A stretch of DNA of 64,000 nt from Tildeniella torsiva UHER 1998/13D (GTDB lineage: Bacteria > Cyanobacteriota > Cyanobacteriia > Phormidesmidales > Phormidesmidaceae), in the NCBI GenBank assembly GCA_019358835.1, contig JAHHIH010000025.1:33297-97296 (forward strand). The letters run 5' to 3'. Below the pieces are notes generated by a model. The model had not been told where the DNA came from. It did not search any database and saw nothing but the letters and a program-made list of their open reading frames with translations. Each line of letters opens with the position of its first letter. Position 1 is the stretch's first letter. Below, piece by piece: positions 14,668-23,268 of this stretch. Both the position numbers and the translations under genes were made by a program.

Positions 14668-16863
14668 CTAAAACGGCAGCCGGGGCAGAGAAAAGGGCAC
14701 GCGGCGGCGAATTTCGTCTTCGACGCGGTCTTGCACCTGGTCGAGCAGGGTGGTGGCGATCGCATTCACCGCCGCCTCCACAAAGCCTGGCTGCCCGGTG
14801 GCGGCCACGTCGAACACGCAGCCCTCCATCATCCACTCGTTGACCCCGGCTGCTTGGCACAGGCGCGTGGCGTCTTGAATTTGGGCCGGGGCTACCCCCA
14901 AGAGTGACGGAAACTGGCTGGGAAAATCTCGCTGGGTAAAGGTTTCGGTGGACTGGCCGGGGGCGTAGTCAAACAGCGATTCGCTGGAGGCCACCCGCCA
15001 GCTGTCGCCAAACTGGCGGTAGAGCTGCTGAAAGAAGGCCGTTTGCACCTGGCTCAGCGGCACCGGAGCCGGAATCAGCCCCTGCACCAGCCGCGCCACC
15101 GGGGCATAGACATCCTGGGGTGGAATCACCGCGCCGCCGCGAATCTGTAAGTCGTCGTCGGGGTTGCGGTTGACGTTGCCCAGCAAGCCCTGGTAAGCGC
15201 CCGCTCGGCGGGGCACCTCGGGCGAGAGGGTCAAAAAGGCCGCGCCGCCCATAGTCGTTTGGGAGACTTGCAGGGTTTCGCCCGTGGGCCAGTTGATTTG
15301 GTAGCGGTCGCCGACTCGCAGCACCAGGCCACCGCCCGGCAGCGTCGTGGGGCCTTCTGCCAGGGCCAAGGGATTGCCGTCGAGCCATACCGGGGAGCTA
15401 CCATCGGGGGCATCTTGGGCATAGATGGCCAGGCGGTGGCCGCCCACCCGCACGGCCACCGCCGTATTCATCGACAGGGGCCGACCGGGAATTTGCCCCT
15501 GCCGCGCCTGCACCTGAAAATGGCCGTCGGGGGCTGCCGTCAGCCAAAATTCGCCAATGGTTTGGAAGCTGTAGCGGTAGCCGTCGTAGGTGATGATGTG
15601 GGGGTCGCCGTAGCTGGTACCGCTGGCGCGATCGCCTTCCCCACCCCAGGGGGTACTGGGGCCTGCCGCTGTGGGCTCAGGCTCCTCCTCTTCGCAGGGA
15701 TTTTCGATCGGGTCAATACCCAGCTCGGCATTGCCAGGGTAGCCGGTGAGGGCAATGGTGGCCTGGGATGAATCAACGGAGGTCACCCCCTCGGGCATGG
15801 TGCCGTCGGGGCAGCGGCAGGTATCGCCGACGCAGTACCACTGGTTAAAGCTGCCGCTGATGCGGGTGCTGTCGCGATCGCCCCAGCGAATGGCGCCGTG
15901 GCCGTTGTTGAGCACCTGCACCGACACCACCTGGTTTTCTGGCAGAGTCAGGCTATAGAGCCGCTGAATGGTGCGGGTAATGCTGCGCCCCTGGGGAATG
16001 GCGAGGGGAACGATTTCTCTGCGATCGCCCGTGATACCCGGCCCGCTGGTGTCCCAATCTCTGAGACTGCCGTTGCGCTCTAGGCCCATGGCCCAGGTCT
16101 GCAAAAATCCATCGCGGTTGGCCATCAGGCCTAAAAAGCGATCGATCCAGGCGGCTTCATGGGCGGGGGCGGGCAGGGGCGGGGTCAGGGCGCGATCGAG
16201 CAGAGTCCACACCGGCTCGCCGCTGTAGGCCATATGGGCAAAGACGCCCTGGGCATCGTAGCTGCGGTCTTCGATCTGGCTGTAGCTCGTGAGGTAGCGC
16301 CTCCAGCGGCTTTCCCCCAGGGGCGATCCGCCCGCGTAGGTTTCTCCGACCCAGCTGGCAGAACCCTCCAGCACCCAGGGCGGCAGGGGAGATAGCGCCC
16401 CGGTTTTTTCGCGCTGGTAGCAGTGGTAGACCTCGTGGGCAATGTTGCTGCGCTTGGCGGGTTCGCTCAGCCCAGTCCAGGCATCGGCCACCACAATCAG
16501 GCAGGTCTCCCAATCGCCGGTAGACTCGCGCCCGGTGCGGCCTTCAAGAATGCGAATATCGACCCACAGGCTAGGGTCGGCGGGGTCGCGCACGGCGGCA
16601 CGGCTGGTGGCCAGGTTGTGCTCCCCAGCGGCGTCGCTGCGAATGTACTGGCTTTGGTAAATATCGTCACGGGTAATAAAAATGGGATGGGTAAAGCGAT
16701 GGCCGCTCTGGCTTTCGACATAGCTTTTGGCTTCGGCCACCCGGCGATCGAGGTCGGCATCGGCGGGGGCCGATCGCGCCAGGGTGGTCAGCACCATGGC
16801 CAGGGTGAGGCCAAACAACACACCCAACCGCAGCCAGGTCAACCGATGCCAAAACGAAACCAT
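14668..16863 (-). CDS. secreted zincin-like peptidase fused to a von Willebrand type D domain
   Basis: The 731-residue protein has an N-terminal signal peptide (about 1-35). Residues 143-147 are HEVYH, an HExxH-type zinc site, followed by E166 in VLEGSASW, the spacing of a gluzincin third ligand. Residues 300-400 are a beta-rich linker ending in an acidic, proline-containing stretch. A VWD domain begins near 417 with GDPHIITYDGYRYSFQTIGE and runs to about 575 (LLGNVNRNPDDDL). The last 130 residues are unassigned. The combination suggests an extracellular adhesive protein with peptidase activity; substrate unknown. Confidence 0.82.
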   Translation of the reverse strand: MVSFWHRLTWLRLGVLFGLTLAMVLTTLARSAPADADLDRRVAEAKSYVESQSGHRFTHPIFITRDDIYQSQYIRSDAAGEHNLATSRAAVRDPADPSLWVDIRILEGRTGRESTGDWETCLIVVADAWTGLSEPAKRSNIAHEVYHCYQREKTGALSPLPPWVLEGSASWVGETYAGGSPLGESRWRRYLTSYSQIEDRSYDAQGVFAHMAYSGEPVWTLLDRALTPPLPAPAHEAAWIDRFLGLMANRDGFLQTWAMGLERNGSLRDWDTSGPGITGDRREIVPLAIPQGRSITRTIQRLYSLTLPENQVVSVQVLNNGHGAIRWGDRDSTRISGSFNQWYCVGDTCRCPDGTMPEGVTSVDSSQATIALTGYPGNAELGIDPIENPCEEEEPEPTAAGPSTPWGGEGDRASGTSYGDPHIITYDGYRYSFQTIGEFWLTAAPDGHFQVQARQGQIPGRPLSMNTAVAVRVGGHRLAIYAQDAPDGSSPVWLDGNPLALAEGPTTLPGGGLVLRVGDRYQINWPTGETLQVSQTTMGGAAFLTLSPEVPRRAGAYQGLLGNVNRNPDDDLQIRGGAVIPPQDVYAPVARLVQGLIPAPVPLSQVQTAFFQQLYRQFGDSWRVASSESLFDYAPGQSTETFTQRDFPSQFPSLLGVAPAQIQDATRLCQAAGVNEWMMEGCVFDVAATGQPGFVEAAVNAIATTLLDQVQDRVEDEIRRRVPFSLPRLPF

Positions 16864-16988
16864 TGCAAAACCTAAACATCAGCACATGACTGGACTTTCA
16901 GTTTGGGTTTAGGCGATTCCGGATGAGTTTACCAAACCTTAGAATTAGGTCAATTTTGCTGTGACAAAAAGCATCTCAATAGGGCAAA

Positions 16989-17606
16989 TTACTGCTTCTG
17001 CATCTCAAAGGTGAATTGACGGTTCTGCCGCTGTGTGAGATTACCTTTAATCTCGCTAGCTCCACAGGTGCCCGACCAGATTTCAAAGTGATCAGGATTG
17101 TTTAACGTCATCTCAGTTCCTTCAAAGCGTCCAGCAAGGGAGATTTTATTGGGTTCAGTCGCAGACCCTTTTGGCTCAGTGATTTGCTCACCCTTCCATT
17201 CACCCGTATTAGGCTCTACCGTCTTAATGTTCAATGTGCCCTTGTTAACAGGCGTGCCGCTATTGTCAATCGTCTCCCAATTTAGAACTGATCCCTCCCT
17301 AAAGAAGGCCGCACAGCCTATGGGTTGAGGTGCTGGTACAGGAGTTGTTGTGGGTGCCGGTGTAGATGGTTCAGGGCCAGGAGAGCTGGTTTCAGACGGG
17401 GTATTGAGGGCAAGAATAAGACCGAACACAAGCAGGGCGATACCAATGGGTGCAGCCCACTTTTGCTGGGCGGGCTGCACCTCAATAAAGCCACCCACTT
17501 TGGTAACGAACGTAAGCAGAATAAAGAACAATCCAGCGAAAATTAAAATGGTTGGAATTGGGGTGTCTTCAAGCGCATCAATAATTCTGCCAATGGATTC
17601 AGCCAT
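16989..17606 (-). CDS. membrane-anchored hypothetical protein with Pro/Thr linker
   Basis: The 205-residue protein has two transmembrane helices (about 17-35 and 50-66), a Pro/Ser/Thr-rich linker (70-95) and a C-terminal beta-rich domain of about 105 residues with two cysteines (ending NRQFTFEMQKQ). The topology suggests both helices anchor a soluble domain outside or inside the cytoplasmic membrane. It uses less GC-rich codons than its neighbours. I do not recognise the domain. Confidence 0.7.
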   Translation of the reverse strand: MAESIGRIIDALEDTPIPTILIFAGLFFILLTFVTKVGGFIEVQPAQQKWAAPIGIALLVFGLILALNTPSETSSPGPEPSTPAPTTTPVPAPQPIGCAAFFREGSVLNWETIDNSGTPVNKGTLNIKTVEPNTGEWKGEQITEPKGSATEPNKISLAGRFEGTEMTLNNPDHFEIWSGTCGASEIKGNLTQRQNRQFTFEMQKQ

Positions 17607-17769
17607 GGTTCTCTTGCCAGATCAGGTGTGCAGAGAAGGCAGGTGAGGAATGCTCGATCTATTGCTGCTACAGGGAAAGTCTCACTATTTACTAGTAAAG
17701 CATTTTGCTCGATGCGATCGCCAAACTGTAAAAAGTTGCAATGGGTCTCATTGCCGATCGCATTTTCGC

Positions 17770-18399
17770 TTACAAAAGAATGAACCCTGCCCGCGCTCCG
17801 GCGATCGCCGCTTCCGTCCGGCTCGACACATTGAGCTTTGCAAAGATAGCGCTGGTGTGATATTTAATCGTGTGTTCTGACAGGTGCAGACGGCGGGCGA
17901 TCGCTTTATTGCTCAACCCTTCCGCCAGCAGGGCCAGCACCTCGACTTCGCGGGGGGTGAGCGCTTCGGATTGGGGTGGCTTGCTCTGGAGCGATCCATT
18001 TAGGGTGAGCAGGCTATCTAGCAAGGTGGGGTGAATGGCCATTAGTCCCGCTGCCGCTGCATCCAGGGCCGCCACAATTTCTGCGCCGCTGGCCTGGCTG
18101 GGCAGCAGCCCGACCCATCCAATCTGCAAGAGTTCTGGGAGATCGACATCGCTCCAGGCGTTGAGCAGGGCCACCACCGGCAGGCCATTGACGAGGTCTA
18201 GGTCGGGTGACCCGTCCCCCATCATGGGCCAGGTGACGAGGGCGCAGTCGGCAGCGTTGTTCCAGGCTCCAGGTTCTCTGGATAGGGTCGGTTGAGCGGT
18301 GGCATTCATCACCTGCCAGCGGTCGCTTTCGTCGGCAATGATTGCGCTCAACCCCGCCTGGGTAATGGCCGATGGGCTGAGGATCAGCACCCGTTTCAT
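17770..18399 (-). CDS. LuxR/NarL-type regulator with degenerate receiver domain
   Basis: The protein has 209 residues from ATG 18399, which overlaps the upstream protease stop as ATGA. The C-terminus is a GerE/LuxR DNA-binding domain (LTPREVEVLALLAEGLSNKA, then HLSEHTIKYHTSAIFAKL). The N-terminal 125 residues follow the receiver fold (AGLSAIIAD, PVVALLNAW), but the usual acidic pair is LSPSA and the phosphoacceptor position reads ALVTWPMM with no Asp. It should therefore not be a normal phospho-dependent regulator. It is the last gene of a three-gene overlapping unit with two HtrA-like proteins. Confidence 0.87.
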   Translation of the reverse strand: MKRVLILSPSAITQAGLSAIIADESDRWQVMNATAQPTLSREPGAWNNAADCALVTWPMMGDGSPDLDLVNGLPVVALLNAWSDVDLPELLQIGWVGLLPSQASGAEIVAALDAAAAGLMAIHPTLLDSLLTLNGSLQSKPPQSEALTPREVEVLALLAEGLSNKAIARRLHLSEHTIKYHTSAIFAKLNVSSRTEAAIAGARAGFILL

Positions 18400-19229
18400 G
18401 CCGCCTGCTCCTGAACGGGTGGACGACCCACCGTGAGGGTACAAATGACCAACTGCCCGCCCTGGCTGACCTGGAGGGCCAGGGTTTGGTCGGGTACCAA
18501 ACACTCTAGCCAATCGGCAAAGGCGTCGGGTTGGCGAAATAGCCGCCCATTGAGGCCGAGGATGCGATCGCCCGCCACCAGACCCGATCGCGCCGCCGGA
18601 CTGTCGGACTCCACCCGAGTGACCCTCCATGCCGTTGAGTTGGGGACGGGTTGCGCGGTAATGCCCAGGTAGGGCTGGTCGTGCTGGCTGTTGAGAAATC
18701 GCTGCACCAGGGCGACGGGAATGGCGTAGCCCCGGCCCCCGGCAATCAGCGTATTGATGCCGACGACCTCGCCTACCAGGGTGGCTAGGGGGCCGCCTGA
18801 ATAGCCAGGGGCCAGGGCAATATCGGCCTGCACCCAGCGGGGAATGGGCGGTTTGGCCGCCACAATGCCCAGGGATGTGGCCCCTATGCTGCTGTCGGGG
18901 TTGCCCACGGCCATTACCAGTTGCCCCACTCGAAGGGCGATCGCATCGCCAACAGTGGCAGCCTGTAGCTCCCCTGCATTGACCTTTAGAACGGCCAGAT
19001 CGAGCCGTTGGCTGTAGCCGACTCGGTGGGCGCTGAGCGACTGACCATCCGCCAGCTCAATGCGGGATTGGCCCTGGGAGACCACGTGGGCGTTGGTGAC
19101 AATCAGCCCCGACGTATCCCAAATGACCCCAGAGCCCCGTTCGCCAGCGGGGCCTTGAATAAGCACGGTGGATTGCCTGACGCGATCGGAGATTGCGGCC
19201 AAATCGTAATTCAGCAGTGGAACACTCAT
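18396..19229 (-). CDS. HtrA/Deg-like trypsin-fold serine protease with one PDZ domain
   Basis: The 277-residue protein has a complete catalytic triad: H48 (IVTNAHVV), D77 (RLDLAVLKV) and S144 (APGYSGGPL). A single PDZ domain follows (about 190-270, YLGITAQPV, SGLVAGDRILGLNG). There is no signal peptide or membrane helix, unlike most HtrA proteins, so a cytoplasmic or membrane-peripheral location is inferred. Its start overlaps the upstream paralogue's stop by four bases and its stop overlaps the regulator's start, so all three are co-translated. Confidence 0.9.
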   Translation of the reverse strand: MSVPLLNYDLAAISDRVRQSTVLIQGPAGERGSGVIWDTSGLIVTNAHVVSQGQSRIELADGQSLSAHRVGYSQRLDLAVLKVNAGELQAATVGDAIALRVGQLVMAVGNPDSSIGATSLGIVAAKPPIPRWVQADIALAPGYSGGPLATLVGEVVGINTLIAGGRGYAIPVALVQRFLNSQHDQPYLGITAQPVPNSTAWRVTRVESDSPAARSGLVAGDRILGLNGRLFRQPDAFADWLECLVPDQTLALQVSQGGQLVICTLTVGRPPVQEQAA

Positions 19230-20152
19230 CGCCCACCGCCCTGGGGCTGTTCCCCCACGGTGAGGGTGAGATCGGTGGGCTGGCCGCCCCGCAGCAGGTG
19301 CAGCGAGACGGGCTGACCGATCGCGCCAACATCCAAATGGCCGTAGACCGCCTGGAGATTGCTGACCGCCTGGCCGTTCACCGCCAGCAAAATATCACCC
19401 ACCAGCAGGCCCGCCTGTTCCGCTGGCCCGGTGGCATCGACGCTGACGATCAGAAGGCCGACCTCTGCCCCCAGGCTCTGTTGCAGGGTGGCGGGCAGCG
19501 CCACGGGTTGCAGCCCAACGCCCAGGTAGCCCCGGCTGAGGCTGCCGCGCTCTAGCAGGGTTTTGACGATGCGATCGAGGTTGGCGGTGGGCAGCGTTAC
19601 CACGCGGTTGCGCGGGCCGTTGAGGTTCATGCCTAAGACTTCCCCCGCCGTATTCACCAAAGCGCCGCCGAGCAGGTTGGGGTAGAGGTTGACATCGGGG
19701 CGAATCAGGCGATCGATCGCCCGCCCTTGGGAGCTTTGCCAGGGGCCGCCCAGGTTGCCCACTACCCCCAAACTTGCGCTAACGCCGTAGTCCCACGACT
19801 GGCCGACGGCGAGCACCACGTGGCCCACTTTGAGGTCGGCCCCATCGCTGGTGGCGGGCACGGGCAGGTCGGTACGATCGAGTTGAATAATGGCCAGGTC
19901 GAGGGCGCGATCGCGGGCCGAAACTTCAGCTTCGACCACGTTGCCGTCGGGCAGGGTGAGGGTGAGGCGGCTAGAGCGACCGAGGCCGTAGTCGGCGGTG
20001 ACAATCACCCCCGGCTGCCAGTGAATGCCGCTGTAGGCAAAGCGGCGGTGGCCTTTGACGGCGACGAGGGTAGGGGCGATCGCACCCACTGCATCCGCTA
20101 GGCCAGTGGATAGCGCACTGAGCGCTGTTGAGGTTGCATCGGTAGAGGTCAT
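19226..20152 (-). CDS. catalytically degenerate HtrA-like protein with PDZ domain
   Basis: The 308-residue protein has the trypsin-fold and PDZ layout of its downstream neighbour, but key residues are lost: the His segment reads GVIVTADYGL (Y55 in place of His) and the Ser loop reads YPNLLGGAL (L161 in place of Ser). Asp is kept (D85, ALDLAIIQL). The PDZ domain is well preserved (about 205-295, YLGVGLQPVAL, AGLLVGDILLAVNG). It is predicted to bind peptides without cutting them. No signal peptide. It is the first gene of the operon with the active protease and the LuxR regulator. Confidence 0.87.
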   Translation of the reverse strand: MTSTDATSTALSALSTGLADAVGAIAPTLVAVKGHRRFAYSGIHWQPGVIVTADYGLGRSSRLTLTLPDGNVVEAEVSARDRALDLAIIQLDRTDLPVPATSDGADLKVGHVVLAVGQSWDYGVSASLGVVGNLGGPWQSSQGRAIDRLIRPDVNLYPNLLGGALVNTAGEVLGMNLNGPRNRVVTLPTANLDRIVKTLLERGSLSRGYLGVGLQPVALPATLQQSLGAEVGLLIVSVDATGPAEQAGLLVGDILLAVNGQAVSNLQAVYGHLDVGAIGQPVSLHLLRGGQPTDLTLTVGEQPQGGGR

Positions 20153-20338
20153 GCCAGACTCCGGAAGAGGGTGAATGCAAGGTTGCTATCCCCTACGATG
20201 CCGCCGCCGCCGCTGAGTTAACCCCGGATGAATGGGTAGTCTGCCCCCAGACAAATGGGTAGCCTATTCCCTCACATGCCGCGTGGGGTTGGCACTGCCC
20301 ACCACTAACCCAGAGCCAGATTGCTCAATTTTGCCCCT

Positions 20339-20400
20339 AGGGGTCGGGTTCCTCTGCTTGTAGCCAAGTTTTAGTCAAAGGCCGCAGGAACCCGACCCCT
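20339..20400. repeat. 15-bp perfect inverted repeat with 32-base spacer
   Basis: AGGGGTCGGGTTCCT at 20339-20353 is mirrored exactly by AGGAACCCGACCCCT at 20386-20400. It lies just behind the degraded minus-strand gene at 20415-20664, whose transcripts would run into it, so it may be that gene's old terminator or an interspersed repeat. The 740 bases between the HtrA operon and the pentapeptide gene contain this, the degraded gene and two further inverted repeats. Confidence 0.6.
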
Positions 20401-20414
20401 TGTGTGGATGAGGC

Positions 20415-20664
20415 TTACTCGATGAGCAAGATTTTGGTCATGATCACCATCCACTGGTTAGGTTGCTCGGTGGGGATCGGATCGCTCCAGTCGTTGGGGT
20501 CGGCGTAGCCGTAGGCATGGAGGGTTTTGATGGTGCGGTCTATGCCTGCCAAGCTGCCGTAGAGCTAGATGGCGCACGCGTTCGGGCCGGGCTTGGGGGG
20601 TGCTGCGCGAAGACGGCGGCAAGTTAGATGCCCCGTTGGCATCGGGCTCAAGATACTCAAACAT
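20415..20664 (-). pseudogene. frameshifted remnant of a small cyanobacterial protein
   Basis: The reverse strand starts MFEYLEPDANGASNLPPSSR at ATG 20664. Near 20573 the frame must shift to continue into LYGSLAGIDRTIKTLHAYGY and NQWMVIMTKILLIE, ending at TAA 20415. At the junction a TAG sits where TGG (Trp) would be natural. The two halves together look like one coherent small protein of about 82 residues, so a recent frameshift plus nonsense change, or sequencing error, is likely. Function unknown. Confidence 0.6.
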
Positions 20665-20708
20665 CGGTTCTGTTTCCTTTTTGGTTGGGAAGAAAACAGA
20701 ACGCGAAA

Positions 20709-20753
20709 ACCTTAGCCACCCGCCAGTGAAGTGCAAATTGGGGTGGCTAAGGT
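20709..20753. repeat. 13-bp perfect inverted repeat
   Basis: ACCTTAGCCACCC (20709-20721) and GGGTGGCTAAGGT (20741-20753) are exact complements with a 19-base spacer. It lies 45 bases upstream of the start of the degraded minus-strand gene, in the position of an operator or an upstream terminator. Confidence 0.55.
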
Positions 20754-20799
20754 ACGATCCCCTTAGCCTCGCAATCTGCTTAGGAGATTTGCGGGGTTA

Positions 20800-20834
20800 G
20801 CTGTCTGTCGGTGCTTCCTACACCGGCAGACAGC
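20800..20834. repeat. 14-bp hairpin between the degraded gene and the pentapeptide gene
   Basis: GCTGTCTGTCGGTG and CACCGGCAGACAGC pair over 14 bp with one G-U type position around a 7-base loop. It precedes the AT-rich pentapeptide gene by about 60 bases. No T-run follows on either side, so a regulatory or repeat origin is more likely than a simple terminator. Confidence 0.45.
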
Positions 20835-20896
20835 GCCAAGATTTTCGAGTTCTGCATAGCTGCCGTTCTGTTAAATATGTGAAGGTGATCTAATTT

Positions 20897-21604
20897 ATGG
20901 AGTATCTTAACTGGTGGAAATCCTTGGAAATTCAGACTCAGATAGAGTTTTTCAAGACCTTTGTAATGACTTCTGGCACTCTTGCCACTGTTATTGGAGG
21001 CATTTTCGTTTACCAAAACTTCAAGATAAACCAGAAGCGGTTAATAACTGACCGTTTTTCAAAAGCAGTAGAACAATTGGGAACAGCAAACAATAGAATG
21101 GTTGTTCTTGGAGGCATATACGCTCTATCAAAAATTTCACAAGATTCTTCTGAATATTATTGGATTGTGATGAAGGTCATAGCCTCGTTCATTAGAGGTA
21201 AGACTCTTGATTTTGCTCCTTCCAATACAACTAAGCCGGAAGAATTAGATGGTTACCCTAAAGTCTTTCCTGAAGTTCAGGAAGCAATAAATGTTATTGT
21301 AAATCGCAACTATAAGCAAGACGTTAGAAGCGAAGTAATTGATCTCAGAGGCAGTTTATTTGTGAGGGCAAATCTCCTAAATGCAAATCTTAGGAAAATT
21401 AATTTAAAATCAGCAAATTTTGGTGATACAAACCTTAAAGGAGTAGACTTTAGTGGCGCAAATTTAGAACAAGCCGTTTTCTGTGCATCAGATTTAAGAT
21501 ATTCAATCTTAAAGGATGCTAAACTTTTTGAAGCTAAATACTGTAGTCAAACTAAATTTCCGCCTAACTTTAATCCGGAACGTGCTGGCATGAAGCAGGA
21601 ATGA
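20897..21604 (+). CDS. membrane-anchored pentapeptide repeat protein
   Basis: The 235-residue protein has one N-terminal helix (about 27-43), a charged helical segment (45-95) and a C-terminal pentapeptide-repeat solenoid (about 145-220; repeats such as ANLLN, ANLRK, ANFGD, TNLKG, ANLEQ). It ends in a tail (FPPNFNPERAGMKQE) also seen in other cyanobacterial pentapeptide proteins, including the one at 38.3 kb. The gene is markedly AT-richer than the surrounding host genes, which suggests transfer. Function unknown. Confidence 0.82.
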   Translation: MEYLNWWKSLEIQTQIEFFKTFVMTSGTLATVIGGIFVYQNFKINQKRLITDRFSKAVEQLGTANNRMVVLGGIYALSKISQDSSEYYWIVMKVIASFIRGKTLDFAPSNTTKPEELDGYPKVFPEVQEAINVIVNRNYKQDVRSEVIDLRGSLFVRANLLNANLRKINLKSANFGDTNLKGVDFSGANLEQAVFCASDLRYSILKDAKLFEAKYCSQTKFPPNFNPERAGMKQE

Positions 21605-21721
21605 TATTAAGATAGTCTCTTCATGTCTAGCGATATTGATGAACGCTAACTGTCGAGACGTTATTGGTTTGAATTTGGAATTTTCTATGGTGGATGATTG
21701 GCAATGTTAGATATTTTTGCG

Positions 21722-21899
21722 AAGCGGTGAGCAGCTAAAATGAGGTTTTTAATTTTGATATGACAACTATCGGAACTGTCGAAAGCCTATGGTTCTACCC
21801 AGTTAAAAGTATCGCGGCGTGGAAATGCCCGAAATCTTTATGGGATTTTCTGGTATTTACGGCGATCGTTGCTACGTCTTCAAAAGTGCGATCGCAGAT
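21722..21899 (+). pseudogene. truncated duplicate of the 5' end of the MOSC gene at 23269
   Basis: From about 21722 to 21899 the DNA closely matches 23231-23400, including the upstream GAGCAGCTAAAATGAGG and the start MTTxGTVESLW. One base is lost where the intact gene reads AGCATGCGCGG, which shifts the frame, and the similarity stops about 50 codons in. What follows is unrelated. This is a partial duplication, not a gene. Confidence 0.8.
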
Positions 21900-22017
21900 C
21901 TCCTGTGAGTTTCCTTCGTCAACCCACAGGAGAATTTTATTCCCTCACTGTGTTTTGAAAGATGATATCTCCACCAGCTCCCCAATAATTCTATCCAAAT
22001 GGTTGCGTCGGTTTTGA

Positions 22018-22445
22018 ATAGGTACTGGCGATTGAGAGTGACAGCAGTGAAGAAATAAGTAGTACCAGCCGCTTTAGCATGACAATATTATATAGAATTT
22101 GCCCATCAGAAATAGACCTTGAATAGGTAGGTAGGAGTGCTAAGGCTAACGGTAGGTTTTGGGCTTCGCTAACTCAACCCAATCTACTAGCCAGCTAGAA
22201 TTTTGTTAAGTGCCGCTCGGCAGTTCAGTAGAGATAGTTACCGCCCCACAAAAAGTCGCTACACTGGAGCGGCACCATAAGGTCTGTTGGGTTGCAAAGG
22301 CTATCTGCGCCTGGTGAGCTTGGTCGTTATGCCGCAGAGTGATCGAGAGGGACAGTGCTCGAAGTTTATCTGTTGATAACCAAATATGAGTGTTTCGAGG
22401 CTGTCTATGAGATGATGCTCTCAGCTTGCTAGTGGAGCGTCACAA
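22018..22445. other. non-coding stretch inside the scarred island
   Basis: No coherent frame is seen. A fragment around 22150 (GGGCTTCGCTAACTCAACCC) resembles short interspersed sequence also seen near 26290 in reverse orientation. Nothing else is recognisable. Confidence 0.4.
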
Positions 22446-23039
22446 ATGGATGCAGAACCTAATCCAAGATTAGAATACCTTTACAAAGAATATGCAAGAC
22501 TGAGTGATAGAGCAGAAGAAGTGATAAAAAGCGCTTATGATGACTTCAAACTATTTGGAGTAGTAGGCGCAGTCATTATCATTTGGAAGCCAGTTTCTGA
22601 AGTCATCTTGCCCACAATTCCAAAGTTTGATTCCACTTTATTTCTGCTTTTAGGCTTTTTGAGCTTGCTTGCAGTTTTAGGACTTATTTTATTTTCAAAT
22701 TTGATTAAGCAATCTTATGCGTGGCACTTTGTTCACAACTTACAAGCTTATGAGTTAGAGATTAAAAAGGAATTAGGTGAAGGAGAAAATTCACAGATTT
22801 TTAGTTTCAATATGGGCAAAGAAGGAGCGAGATTTATCACGGCATCTTACCGTTTATCATTCAAAGCAACTCTACTGTCAGGGTTCTCTGTTGTAACTCT
22901 TTTGCCATTTGTGATTTTGTGTTATTCAAATATCTTTTATGCAATACTCTATGCATCAATATCTTTTTTTGGTCTAATGGTTTATCTGCAAATTTTTGGG
23001 AGAATAATGAAACAATATTCTAATAATAAATTCTTATGA
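22446..23039 (+). CDS. AT-rich membrane protein of unknown function
   Basis: The 197-residue protein has a charged, probably coiled N-terminus (RLEYLYKEYARLSDRAEEVI) and four likely transmembrane helices (about 38-54, 66-87, 137-158, 162-182). The layout, two hairpins separated by a polar cytoplasmic segment of about 45 residues, is like small membrane effectors seen in accessory loci, but no family is recognised. Base composition is AT-rich as in the pentapeptide gene upstream. It lies between the two copies of the MOSC 5' region. Confidence 0.7.
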   Translation: MDAEPNPRLEYLYKEYARLSDRAEEVIKSAYDDFKLFGVVGAVIIIWKPVSEVILPTIPKFDSTLFLLLGFLSLLAVLGLILFSNLIKQSYAWHFVHNLQAYELEIKKELGEGENSQIFSFNMGKEGARFITASYRLSFKATLLSGFSVVTLLPFVILCYSNIFYAILYASISFFGLMVYLQIFGRIMKQYSNNKFL

Positions 23040-23268
23040 ATTGAGTTCAAGCAGTTCTGTGCAAAACTCGGAAGTAGTAGGAATGAAAAAAGAATATTGC
23101 TTGAGCAGTTTAGCAACACAAGTTTAGCGAAGCGGCATAATAATGCAGTCGGAACGGACTATCGAAAGCTGTTGGTAAGGATTCAAGATTTACTTACAGC
23201 TGCTCAACCGAAATGTCAGTTTTTCTTGCAAAGCAGTGAGCAGCTAAAATGAGGTCTTCAATTTTGCT

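Noticed and set aside
13840..16880. Several long plus-strand frames opposite the CAP and zincin-VWD genes
   Set aside because: They are shadows caused by GC-rich codons; no family-like sequence or translation signals.
21760..22017. 85-codon frame as an independent gene
   Set aside because: Its first part is a frameshifted copy of the MOSC gene start and the rest has no coherent composition.
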